Shown one piece after another: positions 1 to 8,963 of a stretch of DNA of 64,000 nt. Source of the DNA: Shimia sp051201625 (GTDB lineage: Bacteria; Pseudomonadota; Alphaproteobacteria; Rhodobacterales; Rhodobacteraceae). How positions within the stretch are numbered: the stretch's first letter is position 1; each line of letters begins with the position of its first letter. Position numbers and translations under genes: made by a program. The stretch is from positions 434,001-498,000 of the forward strand of contig NZ_CP179203.1 in assembly GCF_051201625.1 (NCBI RefSeq). Reading direction: 5' to 3'. The notes under the pieces were generated by a model, which worked only from the letters and a program-made list of their open reading frames with translations, made no database searches and had not been told where the DNA came from.

Positions 1-1224
1 GACGCGAAATTTGGCGATGATATCCGCCTCTTGCATTGGGTTTTCCGGATCGCCCCACGCAGCTGGACATGTGGTCCCGTGTAGTGTGCCGTCTTCGGCT
101 TCGATCCGGATGCGCGCGCCGTAGCTTTGAGGGAAGGCGGCGTCGAGATCAGGGGCGACCTTAAGCTGCATGCGGGCGCGCAAGGTGGCGAGGTCAGGGT
201 CGTGCAGCGCGTCCGGTTCGAAATCCGCAATGGCAGGGGCGCCTTTAGTGAGAGCAACGGCGACTGCGTGCTGTAGGCTAAAGCGGGCTTTTTCCGGCGT
301 GGTCGGGTGTGGTGCGTTGCAGAAGTCGATCGCGGCGCGATAGGTTTCCACGATGATGCGGCGCGGGGCCTTCGAAAAGTCGCGCAGGTTAAGTGCTGCT
401 GAAATGGCCGGGTGCGTGTGACGGCAGGCTGGGAAAGGCTTGAAGCTCATCTCCATTAAGGCCCAATTGCCCGGGGCGGTCAGTTGCATGGGGTCGGCCT
501 GCGGGTAGTAGCTTTTGAAAAAGCCCATCGGGCCGGTCAGGATAGCGCGTGCGCCCGGAAAGCCCGCAACAGCAAGGTCAGCCGCGAGCACACCGGACCG
601 GGCCGCTTGGGCGGTGGCGAGTTGCTTTGAAAAGGTGGGCTCAAACCGACATTGCCAGATGCCTGAGGCCATCATGCCCGCCTGACCAAGCGCGTCGGCG
701 AGGCTTTCCTCGTCTGCGCCCAGCAGGTGGGCTGCGGCGATGGCGGCCCCGAACACGCCGCAGGTGCTGGAGTTATAGAAGCTGGTGTAGCCACTTGAGG
801 CCGCAACGCGCCCAATCCTAATGGCGGCCTCGTACCCATGGGTGAGTGCGGTCAAAAGCTCTGATCCGGTGCAAGACTGCCTAAGCCCGACGGCGAGTGT
901 CGCGGCGGCCACGGCGTCGCCCGGGTGCAGGATTGAGGCTCGGTGCAGGTCGTCCATTTCGAGAACATTGCCCAGCGTGCCGAGTAGCAAGGCGGCGGAC
1001 TGCGCATCAATTTTTGCCGAAGAGAGGCCCGCGCGCACTATGTCCTGATCAGAGATGTGCTGTGCGTGGCCCATCGCAGAGGCCACATCCGAATTTCGTG
1101 CCGCAAAGATGCAGCCCAGCCAATCCAGTAAGGTCAAACGCGCGTGTGAAACAACCTCTGGCGCCACTGGAAGGCAACACAGTTGGATCATTTTCGATTC
1201 GGGATACAGCTTAGATTCGCTCAT
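1..1224 (-). CDS. MmgE/PrpD family protein, 3' end cut by window edge
   Basis: The frame is open from an ATG at 1224 to base 1 (408 codons) without a stop. The family usually has about 450 residues, so roughly 40-50 C-terminal residues lie outside. It starts MSESKLYPES and shows the alpha-helical N-terminal half of MmgE/PrpD (LDWLGCIFAAR, then GDAVAAATLAVG and TCGVFGAAIAAAHLLG) and the family-typical FKPFPACRHTHPAISAA near residue 265. Known members are cytoplasmic 2-methylcitrate dehydratase, cis-aconitate decarboxylase and related dehydratases/isomerases of carboxylic acids. It is divergent from the ABC importer/CoA-transferase unit at 1561-10196, so it probably acts on a carboxylate in the same pathway. 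The substrate cannot be read from the sequence, and prpD itself is unlikely because no prpB/prpC is adjacent. Confidence 0.85.
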   Translation of the reverse strand, partial: MSESKLYPESKMIQLCCLPVAPEVVSHARLTLLDWLGCIFAARNSDVASAMGHAQHISDQDIVRAGLSSAKIDAQSAALLLGTLGNVLEMDDLHRASILHPGDAVAAATLAVGLRQSCTGSELLTALTHGYEAAIRIGRVAASSGYTSFYNSSTCGVFGAAIAAAHLLGADEESLADALGQAGMMASGIWQCRFEPTFSKQLATAQAARSGVLAADLAVAGFPGARAILTGPMGFFKSYYPQADPMQLTAPGNWALMEMSFKPFPACRHTHPAISAALNLRDFSKAPRRIIVETYRAAIDFCNAPHPTTPEKARFSLQHAVAVALTKGAPAIADFEPDALHDPDLATLRARMQLKVAPDLDAAFPQSYGARIRIEAEDGTLHGTTCPAAWGDPENPMQEADIIAKFRV

Positions 1225-1560
1225 TTCGCATACAAAAAACTAAAAAGGTTGTCCTACTTTGGCTATTTTTGTAGACAAATCAAGCCTTCTTGCGCCGCAA
1301 GTCTGGTGTGTAAATACGCCAAAGGCACCTAAATATATGATATTAAATGAACAAGTCAAAAATATTTCTGCATACAAAAAATATTTGCATTCAAAAATTT
1401 TTGTCGACATAATCTGGGACAGTTGCACCAGCACATGCGCGCCAGAGCTATGGCGTTTTTTGGCTTTACTCATGGGGTCGCGTGCTGGGGTCGAAAAATT
1501 CGAAGCGCCGCCGGCAATGTTGGTCATTGGTCAGGCGGAACCAGCAGGAGAGAAAAGAAA
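1225..1560. promoter_or_regulatory. Divergent promoter region with TTTGTnnACAAA-type palindromes
   Basis: This 336-base AT-rich gap separates the MmgE/PrpD gene (minus) from the ABC importer operon (plus). Two similar palindromic sites are visible: TTTGTAGACAAA at 1268-1279 (perfect arms) and TTTGTCGACATA at about 1400-1411 (one mismatch). Half-sites of the form GCATACAAAAAA recur at 1228-1239 and 1370-1381. TTGTnnACAA resembles operators of FadR-type GntR regulators. No such regulator gene is present in the window, so control by one is an inference. Confidence 0.4.
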
Positions 1561-2727
1561 ATGAATCAGACAGAATTTAATCGCCGCCAGATTATGGCTC
1601 TTTTGGGATCCGCCGCCGCGATGAGCGGTGCGGGCACTTTGGCCAACGCCCAGCAAGCAGCACTCAAACTTTGGGCGCCTGGGATCGCTAAAGTGGGTGC
1701 GCAGGATTGGTCTGATATGGAAGCGCAGTCGGGTATTGGGATCAATGCCATTGCCAAATCTGCCCGCGCAGACGAATCCATTCAGAAAATGGTCGTGGGC
1801 GACGGCAATGCGCTTTATGATGCGATGACTGACAATGGCGGCGGAATGGAAGATGCGCTGGCCTCGCAAGGGGCGATTGTCGAGCTCGATATCTCAAAAA
1901 TTCCCAATTGGGGCAACATCTTGCCCAGCTACAATGAAGGTGGGTTGAGCGCCGGCACAATTCGCCACGACGGCAAAGTCGTCGCTGTTCCCTATATCTC
2001 AAACGCTGACAGCCTCGCGTTCAACCACGGCGTGATCGGTGAGGAGCTGTCCTCTTGGGAGGCGCTGTTTGACAGCCAATTCCGTGGTCGTGCCGCAATG
2101 CAGAACGACTTTGGTCCTACACTCACGAACACTGCGATTTACCTCAAGCAATCGGGCAAGGGCAGCATCGACAATCCGTCCGACATGACCGAGGACGAGG
2201 TGCGCCAGACTTGCGAATTTTTGATCGATCTTAAGAAAAAGGGCCATTTCCGTACGTTCTGGGATGGCGTGCAGAACGGCGCTGACCTGCTGTCGTCCGA
2301 AGAAGTGCTGGTCTCGTCCTGCTGGGAAGTCATCCAGATATTCGCGGCGCGCAAGAACGGTCAAGACATCCGATATGGCACAATGAAGGAAGGCCACCAA
2401 AGCTGGAACAATGTTGTAATGTTGACGCGTGGTGGCATGGAGCGCGGCATGGATACGGCCTTCTATCAACTGGCCAATGTCTACCTCAGCCCATGGTTTG
2501 GCGCGCAAACGCTGGCTGGGCTGGGCTTTACACCGCAAATGACTGGCGCGCAGGAATATGTCGACGCCAACCCTGATATGTTCGACGCAGACACCAAGGC
2601 GATCATGTCCGAGCGTCTGGAGCGCAAGCAGGCGCGTCGCGCGGTTGCAGGCAACTCCTGGCAGAACGTGTTCCCGACCAACATCCGTGCCTACCAAGAC
2701 TGGTGGGCTCGGGTTCAGGCAGCCTAA
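1561..2727 (+). CDS. ABC transporter substrate-binding protein, PotD/polyamine-type
   Basis: Periplasmic binding protein of 388 residues that should deliver a small, probably charged nitrogenous solute to the permeases encoded next. The N-terminus has an RRQIMALLG segment followed by an Ala-rich hydrophobic core and ANAQQ, a likely Tat-type or Sec signal peptide with cleavage after ANA (about residue 30). The mature part follows the family 1 (spermidine/putrescine-like) pattern, with DAMTDNGGGMEDAL and VAVPYISNADSLAFN. I chose the ATG at 1561 because AGGAG lies about ten bases upstream and because it places the signal at the N-terminus; the frame is open upstream to 1423 but encodes no plausible leader. 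It is first in an operon of eight genes. The ligand is unknown; polyamines are only one possibility. Confidence 0.88.
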   Translation: MNQTEFNRRQIMALLGSAAAMSGAGTLANAQQAALKLWAPGIAKVGAQDWSDMEAQSGIGINAIAKSARADESIQKMVVGDGNALYDAMTDNGGGMEDALASQGAIVELDISKIPNWGNILPSYNEGGLSAGTIRHDGKVVAVPYISNADSLAFNHGVIGEELSSWEALFDSQFRGRAAMQNDFGPTLTNTAIYLKQSGKGSIDNPSDMTEDEVRQTCEFLIDLKKKGHFRTFWDGVQNGADLLSSEEVLVSSCWEVIQIFAARKNGQDIRYGTMKEGHQSWNNVVMLTRGGMERGMDTAFYQLANVYLSPWFGAQTLAGLGFTPQMTGAQEYVDANPDMFDADTKAIMSERLERKQARRAVAGNSWQNVFPTNIRAYQDWWARVQAA

Positions 2728-2733
2728 GCTTGG

Positions 2734-3651
2734 ATGTCCAGTCAGCTGACAAACATGACCGACGGGGGCACCTTCCCCGTCGGATTGCAAAAAGCCCCGC
2801 TGCGCGAAAGGCTAGCGCCGTGGGCTTTTCGCGCACCCCTGATTTTTATGATACTGTTTTTTGCCATCCCGATGGCGATGACGGTCGTCTTCTCAGTCTT
2901 CGAACGCACTATGTTCTGGATGGAGCCGGGCTTCACGTTGTTCTCCTACGAGAACTTCTTTTTCTCCGCGCGTCTGATCAACTTTCTGAATTCGATGAAG
3001 TATTCGCTGATCTCAGTTGCAATCTGCTTCGTCTTTGGTTTTCCAATCGCGGTTTTCGTGCGCAAATCTATACCGCAGGTCGCACAGCATCGGGTCGTGC
3101 TGTTATTTATCCTGCCGTTCATGGTCTCCGAGATCATCCGTGTCTTCGCCTTGCGTCCCGTGCTGCAACGCAACGGGCTGATCAATACTACGCTGCTTGA
3201 TTTGGGGATCATCGACGAACCGATCACCGCTCTGCTCTACACCCATACAGGCGTCGTCATCGGCGAGGTTCTGTCCTTCCTGCCATTCATCGTGTTCTCT
3301 GGGTTCCTCGCAATGGAAGCCGTGCCGAAGTTCATCTTTGAGGTCTGTGACGATCTCGGCGTGGGGCCGTGGCGGCGCTTCAAGGATGTAATCCTGCCGC
3401 TTGCCGCGCCAGGCATTTTCGCGGGCTCCGTGTTTATCTTCGTGAATGGACTGGGCGTTGCTTTGCTGCCAAATATCCTTGGAGGGGCAGGTGCGGTGAA
3501 TGCGGGTCTGATTGCGACGCAGGCCATTACCGCGCTCGATTTCCCGCTGGCTATGGCCGTGAGCGCGATTATGATGGCTACCTTGATGACACTTCTGTGG
3601 ATCGGTCACCGCTTGTTTGACCTGACTAAAATCCTGACGCCGTTGAGCTGA
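2734..3651 (+). CDS. ABC transporter permease, PotB-like
   Basis: Inner-membrane permease of 305 residues with about six hydrophobic segments. The first is APLIFMILFFAIPMAMTVVF near residue 33. The cytoplasmic EAA-type loop that docks the ATPase is visible as EVCDDLGVGPWRRFKDVILPLAAPGI. It follows the binding-protein gene after six bases and precedes the second permease by ten. The family forms heterodimers with a PotC-like partner. Nothing odd was seen. Confidence 0.9.
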   Translation: MSSQLTNMTDGGTFPVGLQKAPLRERLAPWAFRAPLIFMILFFAIPMAMTVVFSVFERTMFWMEPGFTLFSYENFFFSARLINFLNSMKYSLISVAICFVFGFPIAVFVRKSIPQVAQHRVVLLFILPFMVSEIIRVFALRPVLQRNGLINTTLLDLGIIDEPITALLYTHTGVVIGEVLSFLPFIVFSGFLAMEAVPKFIFEVCDDLGVGPWRRFKDVILPLAAPGIFAGSVFIFVNGLGVALLPNILGGAGAVNAGLIATQAITALDFPLAMAVSAIMMATLMTLLWIGHRLFDLTKILTPLS

Positions 3652-3661
3652 GAGGGGGCCC

Positions 3662-4546
3662 ATGAACGAATATGACAATATCTGGCTGCACCGCCTGAAA
3701 TGGACGTATCTGTTGCTTGTCGTCCTCACACTTATGACGCCGGTTATGTACGTGATGTATATTTCTTTTAATGCCAACGGGTTCGGCGCGAATGAGTACG
3801 CGTTTACGCTGGAGTTTTATGGTCTGATCTTCTCCGACGAGTTGTTGATCGGAGCGCTGCGCTGGACCTTGATGCTGGCTGTTGTGGTCACGATGATCGC
3901 GGTGCCCATGGCGCTGTTGGCGGCGAAATACTACAAAGCGGCTGATAACAAGCTGTTTCCAGTGTTCCTGCTCCTCGCGCCGCTGTTCGTGCCGCCAGAT
4001 ATTCTTGGATCTGCGCTTCTGGTTTCCTTCAAGAATCTTAATTTTACGTTTGTTTGGCTGGGTGACCAGCTTGGTACATCCCTGTTCGACAGTTGGTTCC
4101 GGCTAAGCTTCCTGACCGCGACCATCGGGCTGATCATCTACACGATTCCCTATTCCTTCGTGGTCATCCTAATTACGATGGGCCGCTATCGCCCCGAACA
4201 GACCGAGGCCGCACGGGCTTGCGGGGCCAATGGATGGCGCGCCTTTTGGGATATCGAGTTCCCGCAAATCCGCGCGGGTATCTTTTCGGCCTGCGCGTTT
4301 ACGGTGATCCTCGTTTTCAACGAATATACGCGCACCAGTCTGCTCAAGGGCGGGTTCGATACCTTCACCACAGTTCTGATCAGCCAAATGCTCAACACTG
4401 GCATGTCCGGGCAAAGCTATGCCATGTCGGCACTTGTCAGCTTCGTCGCCATCGCCGCGATTGGCTCCATCATCATCTTTACATTGCTTCGGGCCGAGAC
4501 CCTGTCGCGGGTCGCCCGCGCCAAGGCCGAACCGGTCATGTCATGA
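3662..4546 (+). CDS. ABC transporter permease, PotC-like
   Basis: Second inner-membrane permease (294 residues) of the PotDBCA-type importer. Six hydrophobic segments are apparent, and the EAA loop reads TEAARACGANGWRAFWDIEF before PQIRAGIF. GAGAGGGGCCC precedes the ATG and supports the start. Its stop overlaps the start of the ATPase gene (ATGA at 4543-4546), which implies translational coupling. It should pair with the product of 2734-3651. Confidence 0.9.
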   Translation: MNEYDNIWLHRLKWTYLLLVVLTLMTPVMYVMYISFNANGFGANEYAFTLEFYGLIFSDELLIGALRWTLMLAVVVTMIAVPMALLAAKYYKAADNKLFPVFLLLAPLFVPPDILGSALLVSFKNLNFTFVWLGDQLGTSLFDSWFRLSFLTATIGLIIYTIPYSFVVILITMGRYRPEQTEAARACGANGWRAFWDIEFPQIRAGIFSACAFTVILVFNEYTRTSLLKGGFDTFTTVLISQMLNTGMSGQSYAMSALVSFVAIAAIGSIIIFTLLRAETLSRVARAKAEPVMS

Positions 4547-5664
4547 GCAACGGGACACAAACAATGACCGACAAAAAAGCCCCCGCCGTCGATGTCCGCA
4601 ACCTGTCCAAGCACTACGGTGATTTCGTCGCCCTGCGTGATGTGAATGTGACTATTGCAGCCGGAGAATACTTCGTCCTTCTTGGGCCATCCGGCGGTGG
4701 CAAAACGACGCTTCTGCGCACCATCGGTGGTTTTCACAAGCCGACAAAAGGCGAAATCCTGCTGAATGGTCAGAGCGTTGGCCACCTGCCTCCCGACAAG
4801 CGGCCCACGACAATGGTGTTTCAGGCCTATGCGCTCTTTCCACACATGAACGTGACTCAGAATGTCGGCTATGGGCTGAAGGTGGCTGGGTTGCCGAAGG
4901 ACAAGATCGCTGAAAAGGTCGATTATGCTCTGGAGCAGGTGGGATTGTCGCAATTCACCCATCGTAAGCCGCATGAGCTGTCCGGTGGGCAGCAGCAGAG
5001 GGTGCAACTGGCGCGCGCCATCGTGCTCGACCGCGATATTTTGTTACTTGATGAGCCGCTCGCAGCGCTCGATGCGCAACTGCGCAAGGACATGTGTCTG
5101 GAACTCAAGCACCTTCAGGAAAAGGTTGGCATTACCTTCATCCACGTCACCCACAACCAAGAAGAAGCGATGACCGTCGCGGACCGTATCGCGCTGATTG
5201 CAAACGGAAAACTCGTGGAATGTGGCAATGCGCGCGATATCTACCGCGCACCGGAAAAGGCGTTTACCGCGAGCTTCGTCGGTGAAAACAATATGCTGCG
5301 CGGCAAGGTCTCCGAGGCGAACGGCACGTCTGCCATCATCGAAGTGGCGGGTTCGAAGCTCACGGTCGACAAGCGGGGTCTTGCGGTCAATGACGGCCAA
5401 GAGGTCAGCCTCTCGATCCGCTCCGAATGTGTGGCGCTTGACCGGATAAACGGCACCAAAGCTCCGGCGGACGGGATGTCGATTATGGGCTCCTTCGACG
5501 AAAGCGTGTACCTGGGCCTGACGACGTCTCACTTGGTGCGCCTTCCGGATGGCACCGAGATGGTCAGCCGGGTGATCGCCGACAGCGACGACAGGCTGCC
5601 CGAGGCAGGTGCGCCTGTGCGCTTGTCGTGGAAGTCGTCCGATATACGTCTGCACGTGGATTGA
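4543..5664 (+). CDS. ABC transporter ATP-binding protein, PotA-like
   Basis: Cytoplasmic ATPase of 373 residues that powers the importer. All motifs are intact: Walker A GPSGGGKTT, Q-loop in MVFQAYALFP, signature LSGGQQQR, Walker B LLLDEP and switch His in VTHNQEEAM. A C-terminal TOBE-like region follows (about residues 250-373). I start at the ATG at 4543 that overlaps the permease stop; a second in-frame ATG at 4564 (MTDKKAP) would shorten it by seven residues. An open frame upstream to 4093 is only a shadow of the permease. The cluster of importer plus hydrolase and CoA enzymes suggests a catabolic rather than biosynthetic uptake role. Confidence 0.9.
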   Translation: MSNGTQTMTDKKAPAVDVRNLSKHYGDFVALRDVNVTIAAGEYFVLLGPSGGGKTTLLRTIGGFHKPTKGEILLNGQSVGHLPPDKRPTTMVFQAYALFPHMNVTQNVGYGLKVAGLPKDKIAEKVDYALEQVGLSQFTHRKPHELSGGQQQRVQLARAIVLDRDILLLDEPLAALDAQLRKDMCLELKHLQEKVGITFIHVTHNQEEAMTVADRIALIANGKLVECGNARDIYRAPEKAFTASFVGENNMLRGKVSEANGTSAIIEVAGSKLTVDKRGLAVNDGQEVSLSIRSECVALDRINGTKAPADGMSIMGSFDESVYLGLTTSHLVRLPDGTEMVSRVIADSDDRLPEAGAPVRLSWKSSDIRLHVD

Positions 5665-5668
5665 ACCC

Positions 5669-6571
5669 ATGCAGTCAAACCCACGCATTCCGTTTCAACT
5701 CTCGTCCGACCGTGCGCCTCTGACCGGACCGGGAGGCAAGCCGCTCATCGTTCATATCGTGATGAATATCGAATATTGGCCAATTGAGCGGCCCATGCCC
5801 CGCGGCATCATTCCCGCGCCGCACGGGGCTACGCCCGCCCCGCCGGATGTGCCAAACTTTTCATGGGTCGAATATGGGATTCGCTGCGGCATGCCCCGTA
5901 TCCTCGACATGCTGGCGCGCAAGGGGTTGCCCTGTTCGGCGTTTCTCAACGCGCAGGTGGCGGATGTTTATCCTACACTAATGAATGCTGTGAGCGATGC
6001 CGGTTGGGAATTGGTTGGGCATGGGTTCTTCCAGCAATCCCTCAAGCAGGCCGATGACGAGGCCGACGTGATCCGCCGCTGCCTTGACCGGCTTGAGAAA
6101 GTGGCCGGAAACCGTCCGCGCGCATGGCTGGGACCGGGTCTCGGTGAAACCGAGCACACGCCCGATTTCCTCAAGGCAGAGGGCGTGGAGTTCCTGCATG
6201 ACTGGGCGCTCGATGACCTGCCCACATGGATGAAAACCAAGCACGGGCCGCTGATGGCCTTGCCTTACACGTTTGAGTTGAACGACGTTCCGATCTACGC
6301 GATCCAGAACGGCTCTACGGACGAGTATCTCAAGCGGGTGGAAGCTACGCTCGCGGTATTCGAGCGTGAATTGCAAATCCAGCCGCGCGTGATGACCCTT
6401 GCGCTGCACCCGCATATCATCGGCGTGCCGCATATCGCACACCACTTCGAGGCGGCCCTCGATCTGCTGCAAGCGCGCAACGATACCGTGTTTCTGACCT
6501 CCAGCGGGATCGGCGACTGGTACGCCGAAGCCGATCCGGATGGGGCAGCCAAAGTTATGGGAGAGGCCTGA
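5669..6571 (+). CDS. Polysaccharide deacetylase/allantoinase (PuuE)-like hydrolase
   Basis: A 300-residue NodB-fold protein. The conserved block YGIRCGMPRILDMLARKG and AFLNAQVADVYP is typical of PuuE-type allantoinases and related C-N hydrolases rather than of secreted chitin deacetylases, and no signal peptide is seen. Putative metal-site residues include the His of VGHGFFQQ; the first motif reads VMNIEYWP in place of a plain Asp-Asp. The start at 5669 lies four bases after the ATPase stop; upstream in-frame codons overlap the ATPase gene. The stop overlaps the next ATG (TGATG). In context it probably hydrolyses the imported solute or a derivative. Allantoin is possible, but no other ureide genes are present. 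Confidence 0.8.
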   Translation: MQSNPRIPFQLSSDRAPLTGPGGKPLIVHIVMNIEYWPIERPMPRGIIPAPHGATPAPPDVPNFSWVEYGIRCGMPRILDMLARKGLPCSAFLNAQVADVYPTLMNAVSDAGWELVGHGFFQQSLKQADDEADVIRRCLDRLEKVAGNRPRAWLGPGLGETEHTPDFLKAEGVEFLHDWALDDLPTWMKTKHGPLMALPYTFELNDVPIYAIQNGSTDEYLKRVEATLAVFERELQIQPRVMTLALHPHIIGVPHIAHHFEAALDLLQARNDTVFLTSSGIGDWYAEADPDGAAKVMGEA

Positions 6572-7758
6572 TGTCCGAGCGATCCTTTGCCCTCAGGTCG
6601 CTCAAAGTGCTCGACCTTACGCGCGTGCGCGCTGGCCCGACCTGCTGCCGGGTGCTGGCGGATTTTGGCGCCGATGTGATCAAGATCGAAGCGCCAGCGG
6701 GCGCGGACCCTTCGGCGGGCGTGTCCGGTGCGCGGCATGGCTATGACATGCTGAACCTGCACCGCAACAAACGCTCGCTGACGCTGAACCTGAAAGACCC
6801 CAATGGCCGCGCGCTGTTTTTGCGCCTGGTCGAGACCGCTGATGTGGTGGTTGAAAACTTCCGCCCGGATGTGAAAGATCGCCTTGGCATCGCCTATGAC
6901 GATCTGGCCAAGGTCAATCCGCGCATCATCCTCGCTTCCATTTCCGGCTTTGGGCAGGGCGGCCCCTACGCCCGCCGCGCCGGGTTTGACCAGATTGCTC
7001 AAGGAATGGGAGGTCTGATGGGCGTGACGGGCAACCCCGAAGAAGGCCCGATGCGCGCGGGTGCGGCGGTGGCCGATAGTTCGTCTGGTCTCTATGCCGC
7101 GATTGGTATTCTGGTGGCGCTTCAGGAACGTGTTGAGTCAGGTCATGGTCAATGGGTGCAAAGCTCGCTTCTGGAAGCACAGATAGCGCTCATGGACTTT
7201 CAAGCCGCGCGCTATCTGGTCGAAGGCGACGTGCCCCAAAGCTCAGGTAACGATCACCCTTATGTCACACCGATGGGTGTTGTTGCCACGAAAGACGGGT
7301 ATCTGAACCTCGGCGTAGGCAGCGATGCGCAATGGCGGGCGTTCTGTGGCCTGATTGGCAAGCCAGAGTGTGGCGAGGACGCGAAATTTGCGACCAACCC
7401 CGCGCGGTTTGAACACCGGCCCGAGTTGTGGGACATGCTGCGCCCCATCTTTGCTGAACGCAGCACTGTCGATTGGGTCACCGCGCTCGAAGAGGTGGGC
7501 GTGCCCGCCGGCCCAATCTATATGATGGACGAAGTCTTCGCCGATCCGCAGGTCCAGCATCTGGGCATGGCTGCGGCGATAGACCATCCCGTACGCGGCA
7601 AGACCAAACTCGTCGCCCAACCTGTAAAACTGTCTCGGACCCCTGCGTCGATCTATGTTTCTGCCCCGGACGCGGGCGAACACTCCGACGCGGTTTTGTC
7701 CGAGGCTGGCCTGTCGGAGGGCGAGATCGCTGATCTGCGCGCGCGCAACGTAATATGA
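6571..7758 (+). CDS. Class III CoA-transferase (CaiB/BaiF family)
   Basis: A 395-residue cytoplasmic enzyme that moves CoA from a donor thioester to a carboxylic acid. The family pattern is clear from the N-terminus (KVLDLTRVRAGPTCCRVLADFGADVIKIE) through NKRSLTLNLKDP and VVVENFRPD. The catalytic aspartate is Asp169 in AAVADSSSG, the position used by formyl-CoA transferase and CaiB. The start overlaps the upstream stop by one base. The stop overlaps an ATG at 7755. Its partner acyl-CoA dehydrogenase follows directly, so the two probably activate and then oxidise one acid. The acid is not identifiable from the sequence. Confidence 0.92.
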   Translation: MSERSFALRSLKVLDLTRVRAGPTCCRVLADFGADVIKIEAPAGADPSAGVSGARHGYDMLNLHRNKRSLTLNLKDPNGRALFLRLVETADVVVENFRPDVKDRLGIAYDDLAKVNPRIILASISGFGQGGPYARRAGFDQIAQGMGGLMGVTGNPEEGPMRAGAAVADSSSGLYAAIGILVALQERVESGHGQWVQSSLLEAQIALMDFQAARYLVEGDVPQSSGNDHPYVTPMGVVATKDGYLNLGVGSDAQWRAFCGLIGKPECGEDAKFATNPARFEHRPELWDMLRPIFAERSTVDWVTALEEVGVPAGPIYMMDEVFADPQVQHLGMAAAIDHPVRGKTKLVAQPVKLSRTPASIYVSAPDAGEHSDAVLSEAGLSEGEIADLRARNVI

Positions 7759-7769
7759 AGGATCCCGAT

Positions 7770-8960
7770 ATGACTCAATACGACCCTGACATGATTTCCA
7801 TGCCAACCAACCCCGTGTGGACCGATATCCGCGATGCCGTGGGCCGTTTGTGTGAGGATTTCGATAATGGATACTGGCTCAAGCTCGACAAGGAAGACGC
7901 CTATCCGCATGACTTCGTCAGCACTCTGACCGAGAGCGGTTTTCTCGGCGCGCTGATCCCTGAGGAATATGGCGGGTCTGGCTTGCCGATCTCCGCGGCT
8001 TGCGCGGTACTGGAAACCATCCACGCCAAAGGCTGCAACGCGGCGGCCTGTCATGCGCAGATGTATACGATGGGCACCGTGCTCAAGCATGGCTCTGAAG
8101 AGCAAAAGCAGAAATACCTTCCCAAGATTTCCACAGGCAAATTGCGACTGCAAGCTTTCGGCGTAACGGAACCCACGACAGGCAGTGACACCACGCAATT
8201 AAAGACGAAGGCCGAAAAGACAGATCGCGGAACCTATATAGTGAACGGGCAGAAGGTCTGGACCTCGCGCGCCTTCGAATCCGATCTGATACTGCTCTTG
8301 GCGCGCACCACCCCTTCGGCCCAATGCGCAAAGCGCTCTGACGGGATGTCGGTCTTCTTGATTGATATGAATGAGGCCAAGAAAAATGGTCTCTCGCTGT
8401 CGAAGATCGACACAATGATCAACCACAACACCTGCGAGGTTTTCTTCGACAATGTCGAAATCCCCGCCGATACGTTGGTGGGTAAGGAAGGCAATGGCTT
8501 CCGCTACATCGTAGACAGCATGAATGCCGAGCGCATTCTGATCGCGTCTGAGTGCATTGGCGATGCCAAGTTCTTCATCGAGAAGGCTTGCGCATATGCC
8601 AATGAACGCTCGGTGTTTGGCCGCCCCATAGGCGCGAACCAAGGCATCCAGTTCCCCCTCGCAGAGGTCTATGCCAAGGCGCAAGCAGCGGAACTGATGG
8701 TGACTAAGGCCGCCGCAATGTTTGATGCGGGCGAAAAGGCTGGGGCCGAGGCGAACATGGCGAAGTTGCTGGCAGCAGATGTGTCATGGGCCTGCGCCGA
8801 GGTGTGTATGCAGACCTACGGTGGCTTCGCCTTTGCCCGGGAATATGGGATTGAACGTAAGTGGCGCGAGGCACGTCTTTATCAGACGGCACCGATTTCC
8901 AAGAACATGATCTTTGGTTTTCTTGGTCAACATGTGCTCGGGCTGCCGCGCAGCTACTAA
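7770..8960 (+). CDS. Acyl-CoA dehydrogenase family protein
   Basis: FAD enzyme of 396 residues. It shows the flavin/substrate block FGVTEPTTGSDTTQLKT, then KVWTSRAFESDL, and ERILIASECIGDAKF. The C-terminal motif reads QTYGGFAFAREYGIERKWRE, then TAPISKN, where many members have a catalytic Glu in YEGT. This belongs to a subfamily lacking that Glu, so its base or reaction may differ. I start at the ATG at 7770 because AAGGA lies at 7758-7762, seven bases upstream; the ATG at 7755 overlapping the CoA-transferase stop has no visible ribosome site. It probably oxidises the CoA ester made by the preceding enzyme. Confidence 0.88.
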   Translation: MTQYDPDMISMPTNPVWTDIRDAVGRLCEDFDNGYWLKLDKEDAYPHDFVSTLTESGFLGALIPEEYGGSGLPISAACAVLETIHAKGCNAAACHAQMYTMGTVLKHGSEEQKQKYLPKISTGKLRLQAFGVTEPTTGSDTTQLKTKAEKTDRGTYIVNGQKVWTSRAFESDLILLLARTTPSAQCAKRSDGMSVFLIDMNEAKKNGLSLSKIDTMINHNTCEVFFDNVEIPADTLVGKEGNGFRYIVDSMNAERILIASECIGDAKFFIEKACAYANERSVFGRPIGANQGIQFPLAEVYAKAQAAELMVTKAAAMFDAGEKAGAEANMAKLLAADVSWACAEVCMQTYGGFAFAREYGIERKWREARLYQTAPISKNMIFGFLGQHVLGLPRSY

Positions 8961-8963
8961 ACC

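Noticed and set aside
549..1214. Plus-strand frames across 549-1214
   Set aside because: They lie opposite a clear MmgE/PrpD gene on the minus strand and are Arg/Pro-rich, as expected for antisense of GC-rich coding DNA.
1999..2790. Long minus-strand frame (263 codons) over the binding-protein gene
   Set aside because: It is antisense to a well supported PotD-like gene and shows no family pattern.
3103..3777. Minus-strand frame of 224 codons over the PotB-like gene
   Set aside because: It is antisense to a membrane protein gene and rich in His, Gln and Arg; no motif seen.
5669..6571. Calling the PuuE-like gene an allantoinase
   Set aside because: No other ureide or purine-degradation gene is in the window, and the first metal motif is unusual, so only family-level assignment is supported.
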